Shown here: piece after piece, positions 5,880-6,197 of the stretch | How positions within the stretch are numbered: position 1 is the first letter of the stretch | How the letters are laid out: each line of letters starts with the position of its first letter | Assembly (NCBI GenBank): GCA_915070155.1 | Contig: CAJZFK010000044.1 | Location: 1 to 6,197 of the forward strand | Length of the DNA stretch: 6,197 bases | Direction: 5' to 3' | From: an uncultured Candidatus Saccharibacteria bacterium | GTDB lineage: Bacteria; Patescibacteriota; Saccharimonadia; Saccharimonadales; Saccharimonadaceae | The notes under the pieces: model-generated | What the model saw: only the letters and a program-made list of their open reading frames with translations | Told to the model about the DNA's origin: nothing | The model's database searches: none | Program-made: the position numbers and the translations under genes

Positions 5880-6197
5880 GTGTATCAAGTTAGAATGTAC
5901 AGCGTATTTCTCTTTGGATATTTATCAGAACAAGATGATGTTTTAGCATTTATGCGAGATGAAGTTTCCAAAGATAATAATTGGAGAGTTCAAGAAGTGT
6001 TGGCAAAGGCATTTGATGAATTTTGCAAGAAAATAGGATATGAAAAAGCACTTCTAATAATTGATGAATGGTTAAAAAACAATAATCCTAATACAAGGAG
6101 AGCAGTTGCAGAGGGACTAAGAATATGGACGAGCAGACCATATTTCAAAGATAATCCGAATGAAGCTATCAGACGAATTGCAGCATTAAAAGAAGAT
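5880..6197 (+). CDS. DNA-alkylation-repair-like HEAT-repeat protein, runs past the window end
   Basis: The frame is open to the last base. It encodes segments typical of the DNA_alkylation HEAT-like family (AlkD-related): MYSVFLFGYLS, FMRDEVSKDNNWRVQEVLAKAFDEFC, a GYEKAL helix, NPNTRRAVAEGLRIWTSRPYF, and NPNEAIRRIAALKED. Related proteins act as, or resemble, glycosylases for N3- and N7-alkylated bases, but activity cannot be read from this fragment. The start is uncertain: GTG 5880 (MYQVRMYSV), ATG 5895 (MYSVFLFG) or TTG 5853, with an in-frame TGA at 5850. None has a clear Shine-Dalgarno sequence. As I recall the family, some 30 or more residues normally precede this block, and family-like residues (AYKSNVYQVRM) continue upstream of the possible starts, so the gene may be 5'-truncated. 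Seven of nine Arg codons from 5892 on are AGA or AGG (six AGA), against no AGA among 13 Arg codons in holA. The strand is also A-rich rather than T-rich. Both suggest transfer from another genome. Confidence 0.72.
   Translation, partial: MYQVRMYSVFLFGYLSEQDDVLAFMRDEVSKDNNWRVQEVLAKAFDEFCKKIGYEKALLIIDEWLKNNNPNTRRAVAEGLRIWTSRPYFKDNPNEAIRRIAALKED

Noticed and set aside
5873..5894. Search for a rho-independent terminator after holA.
   Set aside because: No GC-rich stem or T tract is present; the sequence is plain AT-rich and continues in frame into the next gene.

Overview
The window reads as a bacterial chromosome segment, most likely from a Candidate Phyla Radiation lineage close to Saccharibacteria (TM7). 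This is inferred from the character of PolA (a proofreading domain without its acidic residues, an unusual motif A), from the compact order polA - small membrane protein - mutM - holA, and from strong strand asymmetry: the + strand is rich in G and T over most of the window. TGA is used as an ordinary stop (mutM), which argues against the code-25 lineages (Gracilibacteria, Absconditabacteria). The assignment rests on pattern recognition, not on a database search.

Layout. Bases 1-47 hold only the trailer of a minus-strand gene, with no terminator visible. Bases 48-677 (minus strand) encode an unrecognised 209-residue soluble protein. Bases 678-874 are a divergent intergenic region. It carries the promoter and a G7 ribosome binding site of the minus-strand gene, two AT-rich palindromes, a G-rich tract, and the polA promoter. 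From 875 on everything runs on the + strand: polA (875-3412), a single-pass membrane-anchored protein of unknown function (3434-4081), mutM (4092-4970), and holA (4967-5872, overlapping mutM by 4 bp). A HEAT-repeat DNA-alkylation-repair-like gene (5880 to past the window end) then follows and looks compositionally foreign.

How the genes fit together. polA, mutM and holA form a DNA repair and replication cluster. MutM excises oxidised purines, Pol I fills and processes the gap, and HolA is the clamp-loader delta subunit. The membrane protein between polA and mutM is the odd member. No rho-independent terminator is visible anywhere from polA to the end of the window, so one long transcript is possible, with an internal promoter just after polA.

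Most interesting signals. (1) polA and the membrane-protein gene share an extended -10 promoter (TGN-TATAMT) ending exactly 6 nt before the ATG, with no Shine-Dalgarno sequence, which predicts leaderless mRNAs. The downstream mutM and holA, and the minus-strand gene, do have Shine-Dalgarno sequences. (2) Pol I carries Phe at the motif A position equivalent to E. coli Ile709, a known fidelity residue. It also has Ser at the position equivalent to Glu883 in motif C, and a degenerate proofreading domain. (3) MutM has His in place of one zinc-finger Cys. (4) The alkylation-repair-like gene at the right edge has AGA-rich codon use unlike its neighbours and seems to lack the N-terminal part of its family.
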